Part shown: positions 17,435-27,284 of the stretch, in pieces | How the letters are laid out: each line of letters begins with the position of its first letter | Numbering within the stretch: position 1 is the first letter of the stretch | Source of the DNA: Sinanaerobacter sp. ZZT-01 | GTDB taxonomy: Bacteria; Bacillota; Clostridia; Peptostreptococcales; Anaerovoracaceae | Assembly: GCF_035621135.1 (NCBI RefSeq) | Contig: NZ_CP141728.1 | Span: forward strand, 2,728,001 to 2,792,000 | DNA length: 64,000 nt | Direction: 5' to 3' | The notes under the pieces: generated by a model | Told to the model about the DNA's origin: nothing | Databases searched by the model: none | The model's input: only the letters and a program-made list of their open reading frames with translations | Position numbers and translations under genes: made by a program

Positions 17435-18553
17435 TTAATTGAACGATTGGAATAGATAGGCGGTTACTTGATTACCGTAATCAACCTCATCTGTAATGTG
17501 ACCCTGAATTGCACTGTCAAGTTGAATGCAGATCCAAGGTCTTTTATCTTCATCATTGTAAAGATAGAACACATATTGCGTCCCATGAGTAATATAATTT
17601 TCTTTATATATCATTCGGCCGTTCTCATCATAATGTATTTGCCCAGAGGAGTCAGCAGTTCCATATACCGTATCCGGACGTGTATAGTCTACTGTACTAA
17701 GTAAACCAGCTTTTTGATAGACTAAGTTAATCTCGTTTAGAAGATCCGATTTATCCGTTTCACCTATAATTTTTACAAGATTTCCTTTTGTGTCATAAGA
17801 GCAGGTAAAGGTGTACCCAGAATTATGATTCTTGTACATATCAGCAGAATAACCAGTCCATTTCCCAGCGTTATCAAATTCGGCATTATCTTTATAAATC
17901 CAGAACTTTTGGTTTATGTTTAGTACATGATCAGCAATATTGCGGGAAGTATCCGAAGCTTCATATTTTGTAATAAAAGGAAAGGGAACACCATTCAAAT
18001 ATTGATAGTTGATAGCTGCAATCGGATTTTTCTTTGTATCTAATAAACTTTCATGATTTGTACGCTGCTGTTCATCAAAAGTGTAAGAAAGGTATCCTAC
18101 TTTCTGAAAATCACTTAAATTTATTGTTGTGCAGATTATCGCATCTTGTGAAGCAATTGCATTTTCGCTTTCAGATTTTTTACCATAAAGATGAAAAATA
18201 AAACTCGTTTTCTCTTTTGTTTCATTCAAATAGTGTTCCACAAGGAGCCTTCCGTTATCATAGGTTACAGAATCAGGAGTTTCTTTATATGTTCCCAATC
18301 TTTGAAGATATTCATTAATAAGTGATTTTTTTTGTTTTTCTTCTAAAGTGGGGGATAGACAAATGGTACCTTGGAGTTTTTCATCCGTTTCTTTCAAATC
18401 AGAATGACCTTTAAAATTATTATTGTCAAAAGCAAAGATCAGCTGCGAAGATTCTGTTGGCGAATTGGATGCGTTGCTGTTTGAAGTTTGAATGGTACAC
18501 GATGAAGTAAATAAAATAATGAGAATGATTATTGGAAACAGTATCCGTCTCAT
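17435..18553 (-). CDS. Hypothetical secreted lipoprotein
   Basis: A 372-aa protein with a strong signal peptide ending FTSSC, the lipid-modified Cys near residue 19, followed by a Ser/Asn-rich linker. The body is rich in Tyr and Asp with phrases such as DENGRMIYKENYITHGTQYVFYLY and YDTKGNLVKII that resemble repeats of beta-hairpins in RHS/YD-type or similar surface proteins. I do not recognise a family. Divergent from the glycosyltransferase gene at 18841. Confidence 0.7.
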   Translation of the reverse strand: MRRILFPIIILIILFTSSCTIQTSNSNASNSPTESSQLIFAFDNNNFKGHSDLKETDEKLQGTICLSPTLEEKQKKSLINEYLQRLGTYKETPDSVTYDNGRLLVEHYLNETKEKTSFIFHLYGKKSESENAIASQDAIICTTINLSDFQKVGYLSYTFDEQQRTNHESLLDTKKNPIAAINYQYLNGVPFPFITKYEASDTSRNIADHVLNINQKFWIYKDNAEFDNAGKWTGYSADMYKNHNSGYTFTCSYDTKGNLVKIIGETDKSDLLNEINLVYQKAGLLSTVDYTRPDTVYGTADSSGQIHYDENGRMIYKENYITHGTQYVFYLYNDEDKRPWICIQLDSAIQGHITDEVDYGNQVTAYLFQSFN

Positions 18554-18840
18554 ACAATTTCTCCTTTACAGTATGTAAACAATTCAACTCGTCTAAGCTG
18601 CCATTATTGTGACTGCAAGTGATAAACCAAGTAGAGATAGGATGCAGGGCTTATACTTCCTATCAGACGATAGGCGTTTAGGCTTATTGTTGCTTAATTA
18701 TAACAGAATGAAATGACTGATACAATTAGATTTGAAAAGAGAGAATGAAACGGATTAGCTGAGACAGTAAGATAGCATTTTAAATCATGCATTTACATAT
18801 ATTTGCTGTGAGAGATATGAAGGGGTAAGGTAGATGCAAA
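18554..18840. other. Divergent intergenic region
   Basis: 287 bases between the lipoprotein (minus) and glycosyltransferase (plus) genes. CCTATC-AGAC-GATAGG at 18659-18674 is a perfect palindrome and could be an operator. No consensus promoter was confirmed. Confidence 0.35.
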
Positions 18841-21800
18841 ATGAAAGAAAATATTTTACTGGAAAAAGAAAAAATGAAATTGGCCATTTTTGTTAAAAAA
18901 GGTATGGATCATTTTATAGAGGAAATCGCAGATAAGCTTTCCGGTATCTACGATACAAAAAAAGTTGTTATTTCAGGTGAAACATTTGGTGAAATGGACC
19001 AACAAATTACATGGGCGGATATATGCTGGTTTGAATGGTGTGATGAGCTCATTGCTTACGGAAGCAGACACCCAGCAGCGATAAACAAGAAAATTGTGTG
19101 TAGGATTCACAGCTATGAAATTTTTACCGATTATCCATTGAAAGTAAATTGGGGTATGGTAGATAGAGTTATTTTCGTTGCCAAGCATATCAGGGATCAG
19201 GCAGTTGAAAAATTTGGTATTGCTATTGAAAAAACAACAGTGATTCCAAATGGTGTCACTATGAGTCAATATACATTTAATGAAAGAAGACCGGGATTTC
19301 ATATTGCTTATGTAGGATATATAAATTATAAGAAGGGCCCGATGCTTTTACTTCAAACATTTAAAGCGATTTATGATACAGATTCACGGTATAAATTGTA
19401 TATTGCAGGACGTTTTCAAGATGATAGAGACGTACTATATTTTAAACAGATGATACAGGAGTGGAGACTTGAGAAAAATATTATCTACGAGGGCTGGCAA
19501 GATAATTTAGATAGCTGGCTGGAGGATAAGGATTATATTTTATGTACCAGTATACTTGAATCTCAGAATATGAGTGTTATGCAGGCAATGTCCAAAGGGA
19601 TCAAGCCGATTATTCACAATTTTGTAGGTGCTCGTGGAATCTATCCCAAGCATCTCATTTTTAATACGATAAAGGAAGCGGTTGATATGCTTTCACAAAG
19701 TTATAATTCAATTAGTTATAAAAATTATGTACAAGAAAAATATAGTTCTGACTATATTAACGACATGCTTTTAAATGAAATGGACAGAGTCTGTAAGGAA
19801 AATTTAAAGGAACCGATTGTGAGCATTGTCATGACTGTCTATAATCGTGAAAAATACCTGAAAGAAGCGATAGAAAGTGTTTTAAAGCAAAGCTATCAGC
19901 ATATCGAACTTATTATCGTCAATGATGGATCAACAGACGATTCAGAAAAAATTGCAAAAGGTTTTAGTGACGATCGAATTCAATATTTTTATAAGGAAAA
20001 TACCGGACAGCTGAGCACATTAAAATACGGATTGGAAAAAGCAAAAGGTAAATTTTTAACTCGTGTAGACAGCGATGACCTGATAGATAAGGAATATATA
20101 AGAACTTGCCTTGATGTGATGCTTAAAGACTCAAATCTAAAATTTGTATATACAGATATGGCTACAATAGATAGCGAAGGTAGGATCAGTGGAGAAACAA
20201 GATTTAAGGATTATGAAAGTTCTACTTTGCTTTTAATGGATGTGGTTTCCGGATTTTCGTCAGTGATACCAGATGTATCTTTTTTTAGAGAAGATTACAT
20301 TTCAAATGTAATTTTAAATTATGCCGAGCAAAATGTTCCTTTTTATATTGATAATATTCTTACTTGCAAATTTATGCACATAAAGAAACCAATGTATTTT
20401 TATCGTCATCATGAATCTAATTTTGCATCAAATCATGATAATTTTATGCAGGTTGTAGAGGGGAAAATTAAGTTTGAAGATCTTTTATTTCGAAGATATT
20501 TTATTCAGATGAATCTGAATAAAGACTTTTTAGAGAATCGAAAAGCCTATTACAAACTCTTTTCAGAATATTTCACTCAGATTAGTCAGAATTACCAACA
20601 AATTGAGGCAGCGCAGAGTACGGTGAATTCTGAGAAAGCAGCTGATGCATTTCAAATGTTTCAAGAGGCATCTTTATATTGGAAGAACCGAATAGAGCAG
20701 ACAGAAAGCAGCAATTCGGCGACTGAATTGCTGGAGGATAACAGAAATCAGAGAGTACTGCTGGTATCGACCGATGATCCAAGAGAGGGAAGTGCAGTTG
20801 GGGGTAAGCATACGCATATTCATCTGTTGGTAAAAGGCATCCATGAGCAAAATATTCCATGTAAGCTGGTTACCTATCAGCATAATACAAATACATTGAT
20901 TGATAAAACAAAAGCCATTGATTATCTGGTAGCGCAGCTTGGTGATAATCTTTCGGAGGGAATTTCACCCGAGAAGCTGGAAAAATCCTCAGATCATTCC
21001 TTTATCTATTTGATTTACTCTATTCAAAAACAGCTGGAAGATAAGATTGAAAAAGCCTTAGTAGGAAATTACTATAGCTTTATCAGCTGTCAGGATGTAA
21101 TTGCTGCTATGGCTGCACATAGAGTCATAAAAAGACTTCACTTTACTCTGCCGATTGTTACTACTTTGCATGGTTATTTTACGGATGAAAATGTGGATTA
21201 TGGAGGATTGAAAAAGGGAACGCCTATCTATCATTACTTTCTTCAATATGAAAAGATATCCTATGAGATTTCAGATAGAATCATTACAGTTGACACTAGA
21301 ATTAAAGAATATGTGACTAATTTAAAGCTAAATCCTTCAATAGACATTGCTGTATTGAAAAATGCAGCAGATGATGTATTATTCAACGCAGAAAAGGGTC
21401 AATCGGATGAAAACATCATAGGTGATGATTTGAAAATAAATTCTTATGATATCGCGAATAATATCATTTTGATTCCGAGAAGATTGGTTCCCAAAAATGG
21501 CGTAATATATGCAGTAAAGGCTGCTGGGGAGCTAATAAAAAGAGGAATTACGGACTTCAAGTTGGTGATTGCCGGAGATGGAATTGAGCGTACCGTGATT
21601 CAAGAGTACGTGGATCGTCATGAGGTGATCACAGAAAACCCAAAGGAGCAAACGGATGAATGTAAAAATAAAAAAAATCTGAATGATTTTGTAACTTTGC
21701 TCGGCAATGTTCCCCATAATGAGATACAGAAAATATATAAGAAGGCTAAAGTAATATTGATTCCATCTATTAGATCAAACAATGTGGAGGAAGCCACGTC

Positions 21801-22080
21801 TATTGCTTTATTAGAAGGAATGGCCTGCGGCAAGGTTGTAATTGCTTCGGAAATTGGTGGAATGAAGGAAATCATTGAAAATGGTAAAAATGGATTTTTA
21901 GTCAAGGCAGGAGACGCTGAAGCACTGGCAGATCAGATTGTTGCTGTTTTAAAGATGGATGATGTGCGCTACAATAAGATAGGAAAGCAAGCAAGACTTG
22001 ATGTAGAAAGGCAGTATGGTTATAAAGGCCATGCAAAAAAATATATGAACCTGGTGGAAGGTAAAAAACTGCTTTTCTAA
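18841..22080 (+). CDS. Giant three-domain glycosyltransferase (GT4-like / GT2 / GT4)
   Basis: A 1079-aa cytoplasmic protein. Residues about 13-325 form a GT-B fold (VIPNGV, AYVGYINYKKGPMLLL). Residues about 326-600 are a GT-A family 2 domain: VSIVMTVYNREKYLKEAIES, NDGSTDD and the metal-binding RVDSDD. Residues about 637-1079 are a second GT4 domain with GGKHTHIHLLVKGI, LIPRRLVPKNGV, and EEATSIALLEGMACGKVVIASEIGG carrying the donor-binding Glu pair. Start ATG 18841 has AAGGGGTAAGG upstream at slightly long spacing. No transmembrane segment is seen. One polypeptide could add several sugars in turn to a glycan or surface protein. Confidence 0.85.
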   Translation: MKENILLEKEKMKLAIFVKKGMDHFIEEIADKLSGIYDTKKVVISGETFGEMDQQITWADICWFEWCDELIAYGSRHPAAINKKIVCRIHSYEIFTDYPLKVNWGMVDRVIFVAKHIRDQAVEKFGIAIEKTTVIPNGVTMSQYTFNERRPGFHIAYVGYINYKKGPMLLLQTFKAIYDTDSRYKLYIAGRFQDDRDVLYFKQMIQEWRLEKNIIYEGWQDNLDSWLEDKDYILCTSILESQNMSVMQAMSKGIKPIIHNFVGARGIYPKHLIFNTIKEAVDMLSQSYNSISYKNYVQEKYSSDYINDMLLNEMDRVCKENLKEPIVSIVMTVYNREKYLKEAIESVLKQSYQHIELIIVNDGSTDDSEKIAKGFSDDRIQYFYKENTGQLSTLKYGLEKAKGKFLTRVDSDDLIDKEYIRTCLDVMLKDSNLKFVYTDMATIDSEGRISGETRFKDYESSTLLLMDVVSGFSSVIPDVSFFREDYISNVILNYAEQNVPFYIDNILTCKFMHIKKPMYFYRHHESNFASNHDNFMQVVEGKIKFEDLLFRRYFIQMNLNKDFLENRKAYYKLFSEYFTQISQNYQQIEAAQSTVNSEKAADAFQMFQEASLYWKNRIEQTESSNSATELLEDNRNQRVLLVSTDDPREGSAVGGKHTHIHLLVKGIHEQNIPCKLVTYQHNTNTLIDKTKAIDYLVAQLGDNLSEGISPEKLEKSSDHSFIYLIYSIQKQLEDKIEKALVGNYYSFISCQDVIAAMAAHRVIKRLHFTLPIVTTLHGYFTDENVDYGGLKKGTPIYHYFLQYEKISYEISDRIITVDTRIKEYVTNLKLNPSIDIAVLKNAADDVLFNAEKGQSDENIIGDDLKINSYDIANNIILIPRRLVPKNGVIYAVKAAGELIKRGITDFKLVIAGDGIERTVIQEYVDRHEVITENPKEQTDECKNKKNLNDFVTLLGNVPHNEIQKIYKKAKVILIPSIRSNNVEEATSIALLEGMACGKVVIASEIGGMKEIIENGKNGFLVKAGDAEALADQIVAVLKMDDVRYNKIGKQARLDVERQYGYKGHAKKYMNLVEGKKLLF

Positions 22081-22105
22081 TCAATAGAACAGGTTACAGA
22101 ATATC

Positions 22106-22166
22106 ATTCCAATGAAAGAAGAAAGTCCCCTGCTCACTGCAGGGGACTTTCTTCTTTCATTGGAAT
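22106..22166. terminator. Bidirectional terminator between the two giant glycosyltransferase genes
   Basis: A perfect stem of about 28 bp, ATTCCAATGAAAGAAGAAAG.. to its complement, with a GC-rich tip (TCCCCTGC / GCAGGGGA) and a five-base loop. A- and T-rich arms serve both strands. It lies exactly between convergent genes. Confidence 0.85.
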
Positions 22167-22176
22167 ACCGAAATTT

Positions 22177-25100
22177 TTACTTTGCGGATAAGTGATGATA
22201 AAGTTTAATTAATTTTGCGATTTCTATATCTGCATTGTGATATTTATGGACAAAAGCTGGACCTGCTTTGCCTATTTCATTTAGCATATCCTTGTTTTTT
22301 AGAATTTTTTCAAGGTCGGATTTGAAACTTTCAGGAGAGGTTGGAATCAAAGGAAGTTCTTTTGGGTATTTTTCCTTCATAAAATCACTAATATATCCCA
22401 TAACGGGTTTGCCCGATGCCATCGCACCTATGACATATCTGCTATAGGTACCTCCATAAAGCTCACCGATAATGAGATCAGAGGATTGATAAACAGTTTG
22501 AACTTGTTCCAGAGGCGCTTTTTTAATCAGTTTAAAATCAAATTGATATTGATATTTTAGTTCTTCCATAACCTTTAGGATATGTGATGTTCCAGCGGTA
22601 TGGCTGTTTTCTGCACAATGGGAAATGATGAATTTATGACTCGTTTTGCTTGGACGGCTTATTTCAGAAAGAGTCGGCATCCTTACAAATGGTGAAATAA
22701 TATGAATATCATCAAAGAAATCTTTTACATATTCATAAACTTCATAATCCTGTGCAATGCAGCATGATGCGTATTTAGAGAAAACCTCTAGTTTTCTAAA
22801 TATTTCTAAATCTTTCTCAGAAGACAGCTGAACATAGGGACTGAGTTGTGCTGCTTTTTCGCTGGTGCGCACGTTTTCAGCGCAATATTCTACAACTAGC
22901 TTTTTATTTAAGTCTTTAATAATTGCAAGATCATGCTGTTTGAAATGAAGTGAACTTGAATGATGAAAATGAAAGATGTCATATTGAGGAATCAATTTTG
23001 CGGCAGTATCAATCGTACGTTCTAAGATCATAGCCCCATTTTCAAGGGAATTTATATCCATTTCATAATCAGAAGTGCATTCAGAATGCTTAGGGATATA
23101 GTTTAATGCCTTAGCATCGACTCCATTGTTTTTCAGCATACGGACGATTTGCATCGTATTGTTGGTATCATCCATTGTTCCATGAAGAATTTTCAAATCC
23201 TCTTGATTTGATTTCAATAAGCTTTGCGGGATCAAATCTTTGATTTGAATGGACGCTTCTAATGGATAATTGAGTTTAAGGCGGCAATAGGATTCCGTGA
23301 CCTTCTGGTATTGTTTTGTTAAACTGTACAATCTGCATAGATAAATTTGTACAGGAATCAAGGTACGGTAGTTTTCCAGCTCTTTTATCATAAGTTTAAC
23401 AGCAGACATATTCTGGGCTATATTTTCAGAAGTATCTGCTGACCTATTTTCTAACTGAGAAATGTCTTTGTTAATTTTGACAAGCAACTCATTTACTTTA
23501 TTTTCAATTCGATTTGTGCTGGATTGCTCTTCAGTGTGTGGTGATGTGTCAGTTGTTTCAGCAGAGGAAGAAGGAAAGAGAATGTGTATTGACAAATCTA
23601 CGATGCCTTTCATTTTATGATATTCTAAAAAGGAATTCTGTAAAAGTGATAACATTTCGGAAGCATCTGTTGCTTGATAAGCATCTACGATTCTTTTAAT
23701 AAAAATTCGTTCTCTCGCTTCAAGTAAATGAACTTTTCCGCCAGAAGCCAGCTTCGAGCAGATAATCATATATTTATTATATAAATCAACAAGCTCTTCT
23801 TCAGAAAGGTAGTCATACAATAGCTTTTCTGTTCTATGAAGTACAAGCTGCAACAGCTTCTTATATAAAATAAGTGCACTGTCTTCTTCTATTTTCTTTG
23901 CATCCAATTTTAACAGTTCTAGAAGCACTTCATATAAAAACGGCCAAAAACTCTCAAAGTCTAAAGCATCCCATGTATATTCTGAAAGCGTATAGAAATT
24001 ATTTTTCGGTGCTTCATTTTGAAGTACATCTTCAAAATAGCGGAAGGTCTTTTCAAATAATTCTTTTGTTGTTCCATTTGCATTGCTTGCATAAAAGTCT
24101 GTTAATGCTGAAGTGTTATTTGTAATCAAACAAGCATTCATGAACTCGTAGATACAGTTTATTCTTACCGTTTCTGAAAGAATTTGCTCCATATCTTTAA
24201 TGCATGCATCGTATTCATGTAGACGGTAATGTGTTTGAAGCAGCATCTTTTTTACATCTTCAGAATTGCAAACTGTGTAAAAGGCAAATCTTCCATCATC
24301 TTTTGTTTTCATTTGGTTATAATGCGTAATCAGTGTAAGATAGCGACTAAAATAAGTCAATGCAGTTTCGTAATCTTCCTGTTCAAATCGAATAAATCCT
24401 TTATAGTAAACAAAGTCGATGAAATCGGGTTCGATAGAAAGGGCGGTATTACATACTTCTTCAGATTTTTCATATAGATAGCAGTTGATATAAATTGCGG
24501 CAGCGTTATTGTAATACATAAGAACATTATCATGCAGTTCAGCTTCTTCTGAGATTAAGCGCATATATATTTCAACTTGATGCAGTGCATTCTTCAAATC
24601 TCCGTACATCGCGTAGCTGTTACACAATTGAAAGCGAAAATAAATACTTCGTGGATCACGCTGTAATTCTTTTTTTAGAAGTGTCGATGTACGCTGGTAT
24701 TTTTTTTCTTTGATATCTGGCGTCATAATATAGCCATAATGCAGGATACTGACATCCGAGTTTTTGATGGGGCCTTTAAAAACCGGCTGATTGTGCACGG
24801 CACTCGAATAATGGAATGTGGAATCATTTTTAAATATACGAGGCTGTGCCATTACTGCATAATTTTGCAATTTTGTGTCTGTATAGCTGATAATGTTTAA
24901 AGTAAAGGTGCTGAATTGCTTGTAATCCGGCGTGGAAAACATGGTTTGCAATGCCGAAAGATCAGAAGGACGGAACTCTTCATCAGCATCCATAATAAAA
25001 ACATATTCCGCATCACTATGGATCAAGCTTTGATTTCTTGCTTTAGAAAAGTTGCCTTCCCATTTTTGCAGGTATACTTTATCGGTGTATTCGCGTGCAA

Positions 25101-26577
25101 TTTCAATGGTACGATCAACAGAGCCTGTATCGATGATAATCAATTCCGCAAGTCCGCAATCAATGAGAGGGCTGACACTAGACAAGCATCTGGAAAGATT
25201 TTTCTCTTCGTCCTTTACAATCATGCAGATACTTAAAATTTTATTATAATGCTGACGAGTGAATCTGAGTATTTGGATATAATGTCTCAATATATTATTT
25301 TTGTTCACTATTTTTTCACATAGAGCAGAGAGTTTCTCAATTACATGCGCAGTGTCGGTATGACGGATTTCGGTTATCGTTGTAATTAGTTTTTTTTCCA
25401 TTTTTAAATCGATGATTTCCGAATCCTTTGGAAATTGATTTAGTTGAACAAGGTTTTCACCGAATGCGGTATAAAATGTAAAAATATTCATTCGCAGATC
25501 TTTTTCATTTTGATTATCTGCATGCTGATCCATATACTCAAGGCATATCAAAATCAGCTTGGTATAAGCAGCTATTTCTTTTTTGGAGACTTTATTTATG
25601 CTTTTCGTTGAAGCGGATTTCTTCTGAATTTCAGTAAGGTAAAGCGTCATATCGGAAATAAAGGTATTTAGATAGTTCCAAGCATTCGCGTCATTTTCAA
25701 GTAAATAAAAAATTAAATTTTTCATTACTGCTTCTGGCAGATTGCGAAGCAGGCTTAATGAATCCCTTTTTTGCAGAATAAAATCTTTTAATAGCCAGCT
25801 GAAATATGTTTCATCAGGCGATACCTTGATTTCTTTTATTTTTTTTAAAATCTTGGAAGTACTCATGCTCTTTGTCAAATAAGCATTTTTGCATGAGAGG
25901 AATCTACTGTAGTTGTTTGTTGAATCGGAATCAGTGAAAAGGGATTCAAGGGCATGCCAGTCAATTTCCTGAATTTCTGCTTTGATTTTTTCAAGTTTAC
26001 TATAGCAGTATGCTTGTTCTTCCTGAGTTAAATTTACAATATAGTTTGAGAACCAGATAAAAAGCTCTTGAAAAGCTTTATTTTCAATGAATTTATTGAT
26101 ATATAGATCGATAATTGGAAGTTCTGGATTTATAAAGCCGATATCCAAAATAGAGGCCTCGGTATAGTGATGATTAAATCCGGTGATTCCACGGTTATAC
26201 AGTATTACTTCATCGTGCAAAAATACGTCTTTTTTATTGGGCGAGAGAAAGCTTTTAACGGTACAGGATATATTGAAATAAGTATTCGTTTCAAGCTGTT
26301 TTGTTATAAAATTTATAAAAGCTTCACTGAGCAGAATACCACTGTCAATGAGCATAATTCTTTTCCCTAAGCAGGAAGAGATACAAAATTCTTTAAAATA
26401 TTTATAGTTTTGATCAAACTTTACTAAGTCATATTTATAGGGAATCGATTCTTCAATCTCATTGTTATTGATAACAATGAGTTCAGTATCAAATTTTTTT
26501 ATTATTGGTTTAAGAAGCTCTATACATGGAAGTAGATCGCTCTTTTGATATAAGATAACAATACTTAAATCTTTCAC
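22177..26577 (-). CDS. Giant GT2/TPR/GT-B glycosyltransferase
   Basis: A 1466-aa cytoplasmic protein. Residues 1-200 look like a degenerate GT-A domain (LSIVILYQKSDLLPCIELL). About 447-680 is an active-looking SunS-like GT2 domain with SICMIVKDEEKNLSRCLSS, IIDTGSVDRT and metal-binding FIMDADEEFR. About 650-900 carries TPR-like helices (PRSIYFRFQLCNSYAMYGDLKNAL; EPDFIDFVYYKGFIRFEQED). About 1130-1466 is a GT4-like domain with SDLIIGELYGGTYSRYVIGAMASGKPVMGY. SunS-type enzymes with TPRs often glycosylate proteins. RBS AGGAGG precedes the start; divergent from the 93-aa protein gene. Confidence 0.85.
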   Translation of the reverse strand: MKDLSIVILYQKSDLLPCIELLKPIIKKFDTELIVINNNEIEESIPYKYDLVKFDQNYKYFKEFCISSCLGKRIMLIDSGILLSEAFINFITKQLETNTYFNISCTVKSFLSPNKKDVFLHDEVILYNRGITGFNHHYTEASILDIGFINPELPIIDLYINKFIENKAFQELFIWFSNYIVNLTQEEQAYCYSKLEKIKAEIQEIDWHALESLFTDSDSTNNYSRFLSCKNAYLTKSMSTSKILKKIKEIKVSPDETYFSWLLKDFILQKRDSLSLLRNLPEAVMKNLIFYLLENDANAWNYLNTFISDMTLYLTEIQKKSASTKSINKVSKKEIAAYTKLILICLEYMDQHADNQNEKDLRMNIFTFYTAFGENLVQLNQFPKDSEIIDLKMEKKLITTITEIRHTDTAHVIEKLSALCEKIVNKNNILRHYIQILRFTRQHYNKILSICMIVKDEEKNLSRCLSSVSPLIDCGLAELIIIDTGSVDRTIEIAREYTDKVYLQKWEGNFSKARNQSLIHSDAEYVFIMDADEEFRPSDLSALQTMFSTPDYKQFSTFTLNIISYTDTKLQNYAVMAQPRIFKNDSTFHYSSAVHNQPVFKGPIKNSDVSILHYGYIMTPDIKEKKYQRTSTLLKKELQRDPRSIYFRFQLCNSYAMYGDLKNALHQVEIYMRLISEEAELHDNVLMYYNNAAAIYINCYLYEKSEEVCNTALSIEPDFIDFVYYKGFIRFEQEDYETALTYFSRYLTLITHYNQMKTKDDGRFAFYTVCNSEDVKKMLLQTHYRLHEYDACIKDMEQILSETVRINCIYEFMNACLITNNTSALTDFYASNANGTTKELFEKTFRYFEDVLQNEAPKNNFYTLSEYTWDALDFESFWPFLYEVLLELLKLDAKKIEEDSALILYKKLLQLVLHRTEKLLYDYLSEEELVDLYNKYMIICSKLASGGKVHLLEARERIFIKRIVDAYQATDASEMLSLLQNSFLEYHKMKGIVDLSIHILFPSSSAETTDTSPHTEEQSSTNRIENKVNELLVKINKDISQLENRSADTSENIAQNMSAVKLMIKELENYRTLIPVQIYLCRLYSLTKQYQKVTESYCRLKLNYPLEASIQIKDLIPQSLLKSNQEDLKILHGTMDDTNNTMQIVRMLKNNGVDAKALNYIPKHSECTSDYEMDINSLENGAMILERTIDTAAKLIPQYDIFHFHHSSSLHFKQHDLAIIKDLNKKLVVEYCAENVRTSEKAAQLSPYVQLSSEKDLEIFRKLEVFSKYASCCIAQDYEVYEYVKDFFDDIHIISPFVRMPTLSEISRPSKTSHKFIISHCAENSHTAGTSHILKVMEELKYQYQFDFKLIKKAPLEQVQTVYQSSDLIIGELYGGTYSRYVIGAMASGKPVMGYISDFMKEKYPKELPLIPTSPESFKSDLEKILKNKDMLNEIGKAGPAFVHKYHNADIEIAKLIKLYHHLSAK

Positions 26578-26694
26578 AGGTTTCCTCCTACAGATAAAAA
26601 ATTCTTGTGTAATTGATTCGGCAGATGTAAACTGCCTTTCATAGTATATTAATAAGATTGGTGTTCGGTGTATTCTTGAGGTTATTTATAATGA

Positions 26695-26722
26695 ACCAAA
26701 TGAAAGATGAGTACATAATATA
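26695..26722 (+). promoter_or_regulatory. Possible sigma-K-type promoter before the 93-aa protein gene
   Basis: AC, 17 bases, then CATAATATA fits the mother-cell sigma-K pattern AC-N16/17-CATANNNTA. It is 30 bases before the start codon. Short degenerate patterns arise by chance, so this is only suggestive of sporulation control. Confidence 0.3.
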
Positions 26723-26751
26723 GAGTATTAAATGAAGAAAGGAAAATAAAT

Positions 26752-27033
26752 ATGGGAATACCAGCACTAAACATCACGGCTCAGACTACGTTAGGTGCAA
26801 AATTAGTTTTATCGTCAGCGTACTTTGATGCCAGCGCAGCTGAAATCATCGGCGCAGAAGGTCATAAGCTTCAGACAATTATTGCTGCATATTCTGCGGG
26901 CAGCTTAAGTATAGATGCACTGACTACTGTTAATAGTCAAATATCAACTATGATGAGTGCGTTATCGACTCTTGAAACCTCTATCATGAGGAAAATTGCA
27001 GCAGGAACGAGCATTTATAGCTCAGGGTTATAA
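26752..27033 (+). CDS. Small Ala/Ser/Thr-rich helical protein A (paralog of 30810)
   Basis: A 93-aa protein starting MGIPALNITAQTTLGAKLVL, no signal peptide and no membrane helix, about a third Ser/Thr/Ala and predicted as helical hairpin. Its C-terminal ISTMMSALSTLETSIMRKI, then AAGTSIY, lines up with QMISSIKFLEKSIVNEI, then EDGIEI, in the 94-aa protein at 30810. LGA near residue 15 and the length match too. The pair flanks sugar-nucleotide genes and sits beside giant glycosyltransferases, so I infer a glycan acceptor or structural protein of the cell or spore surface. No known family recognised. Confidence 0.65.
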   Translation: MGIPALNITAQTTLGAKLVLSSAYFDASAAEIIGAEGHKLQTIIAAYSAGSLSIDALTTVNSQISTMMSALSTLETSIMRKIAAGTSIYSSGL

Positions 27034-27050
27034 AAACAGAAATCTTTAAA

Positions 27051-27132
27051 ACATGCGGAACTATCAGCTCTGCAACGATATTTCCTATGTTATAAAAAAG
27101 TAGAAATGATGGAATCAAAGATTCCTATTTTT
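27051..27132 (+). repeat. Hairpin 1 and GGAATC-type terminator-like hairpin
   Basis: ACATGCGGAACTATC to GATATTTCCTATGT at 27051-27090 folds as one imperfect hairpin that recurs at 27178. GGAATC-AAA-GATTCC with TATTTTT follows at 27111-27131 and looks like a weak terminator for the 93-aa gene. The same GGAATC hairpin, with 13 and 11 identical flanking bases, occurs at 35409-35434. Confidence 0.5.
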
Positions 27133-27177
27133 GCATGTTGCCTCAAAGGCAGCGACGGTTAAGGTGCTTTCTTTGAA

Positions 27178-27243
27178 ACATATGGAACTATCAGCAGAAT
27201 ATTTCCTATGTTATAAAAAAATGCCGGCATTGCCGGCATTTTT
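27178..27243 (+). terminator. Hairpin 2 and strong terminator before the acetyltransferase gene
   Basis: 27178-27211 repeats hairpin 1 (ACATatGGAACTATC..ATTTCCTATGT). Then AATGCCGGCA-T-TGCCGGCATT at 27220-27240 is a 10-bp GC-rich stem followed by TTTAG, a terminator. It ends the 93-aa transcript or attenuates reading into the sugar genes 42 bases on. Confidence 0.65.
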
Positions 27244-27284
27244 AGTAAACGATAAAAAATACACTGTGATTATGGGGGAAATGC

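Noticed and set aside
27040-27280. Cyclic di-GMP or other riboswitch upstream of the acetyltransferase gene
   Set aside because: The region has repeated hairpins and terminators, but none of the conserved GEMM core sequences could be found.
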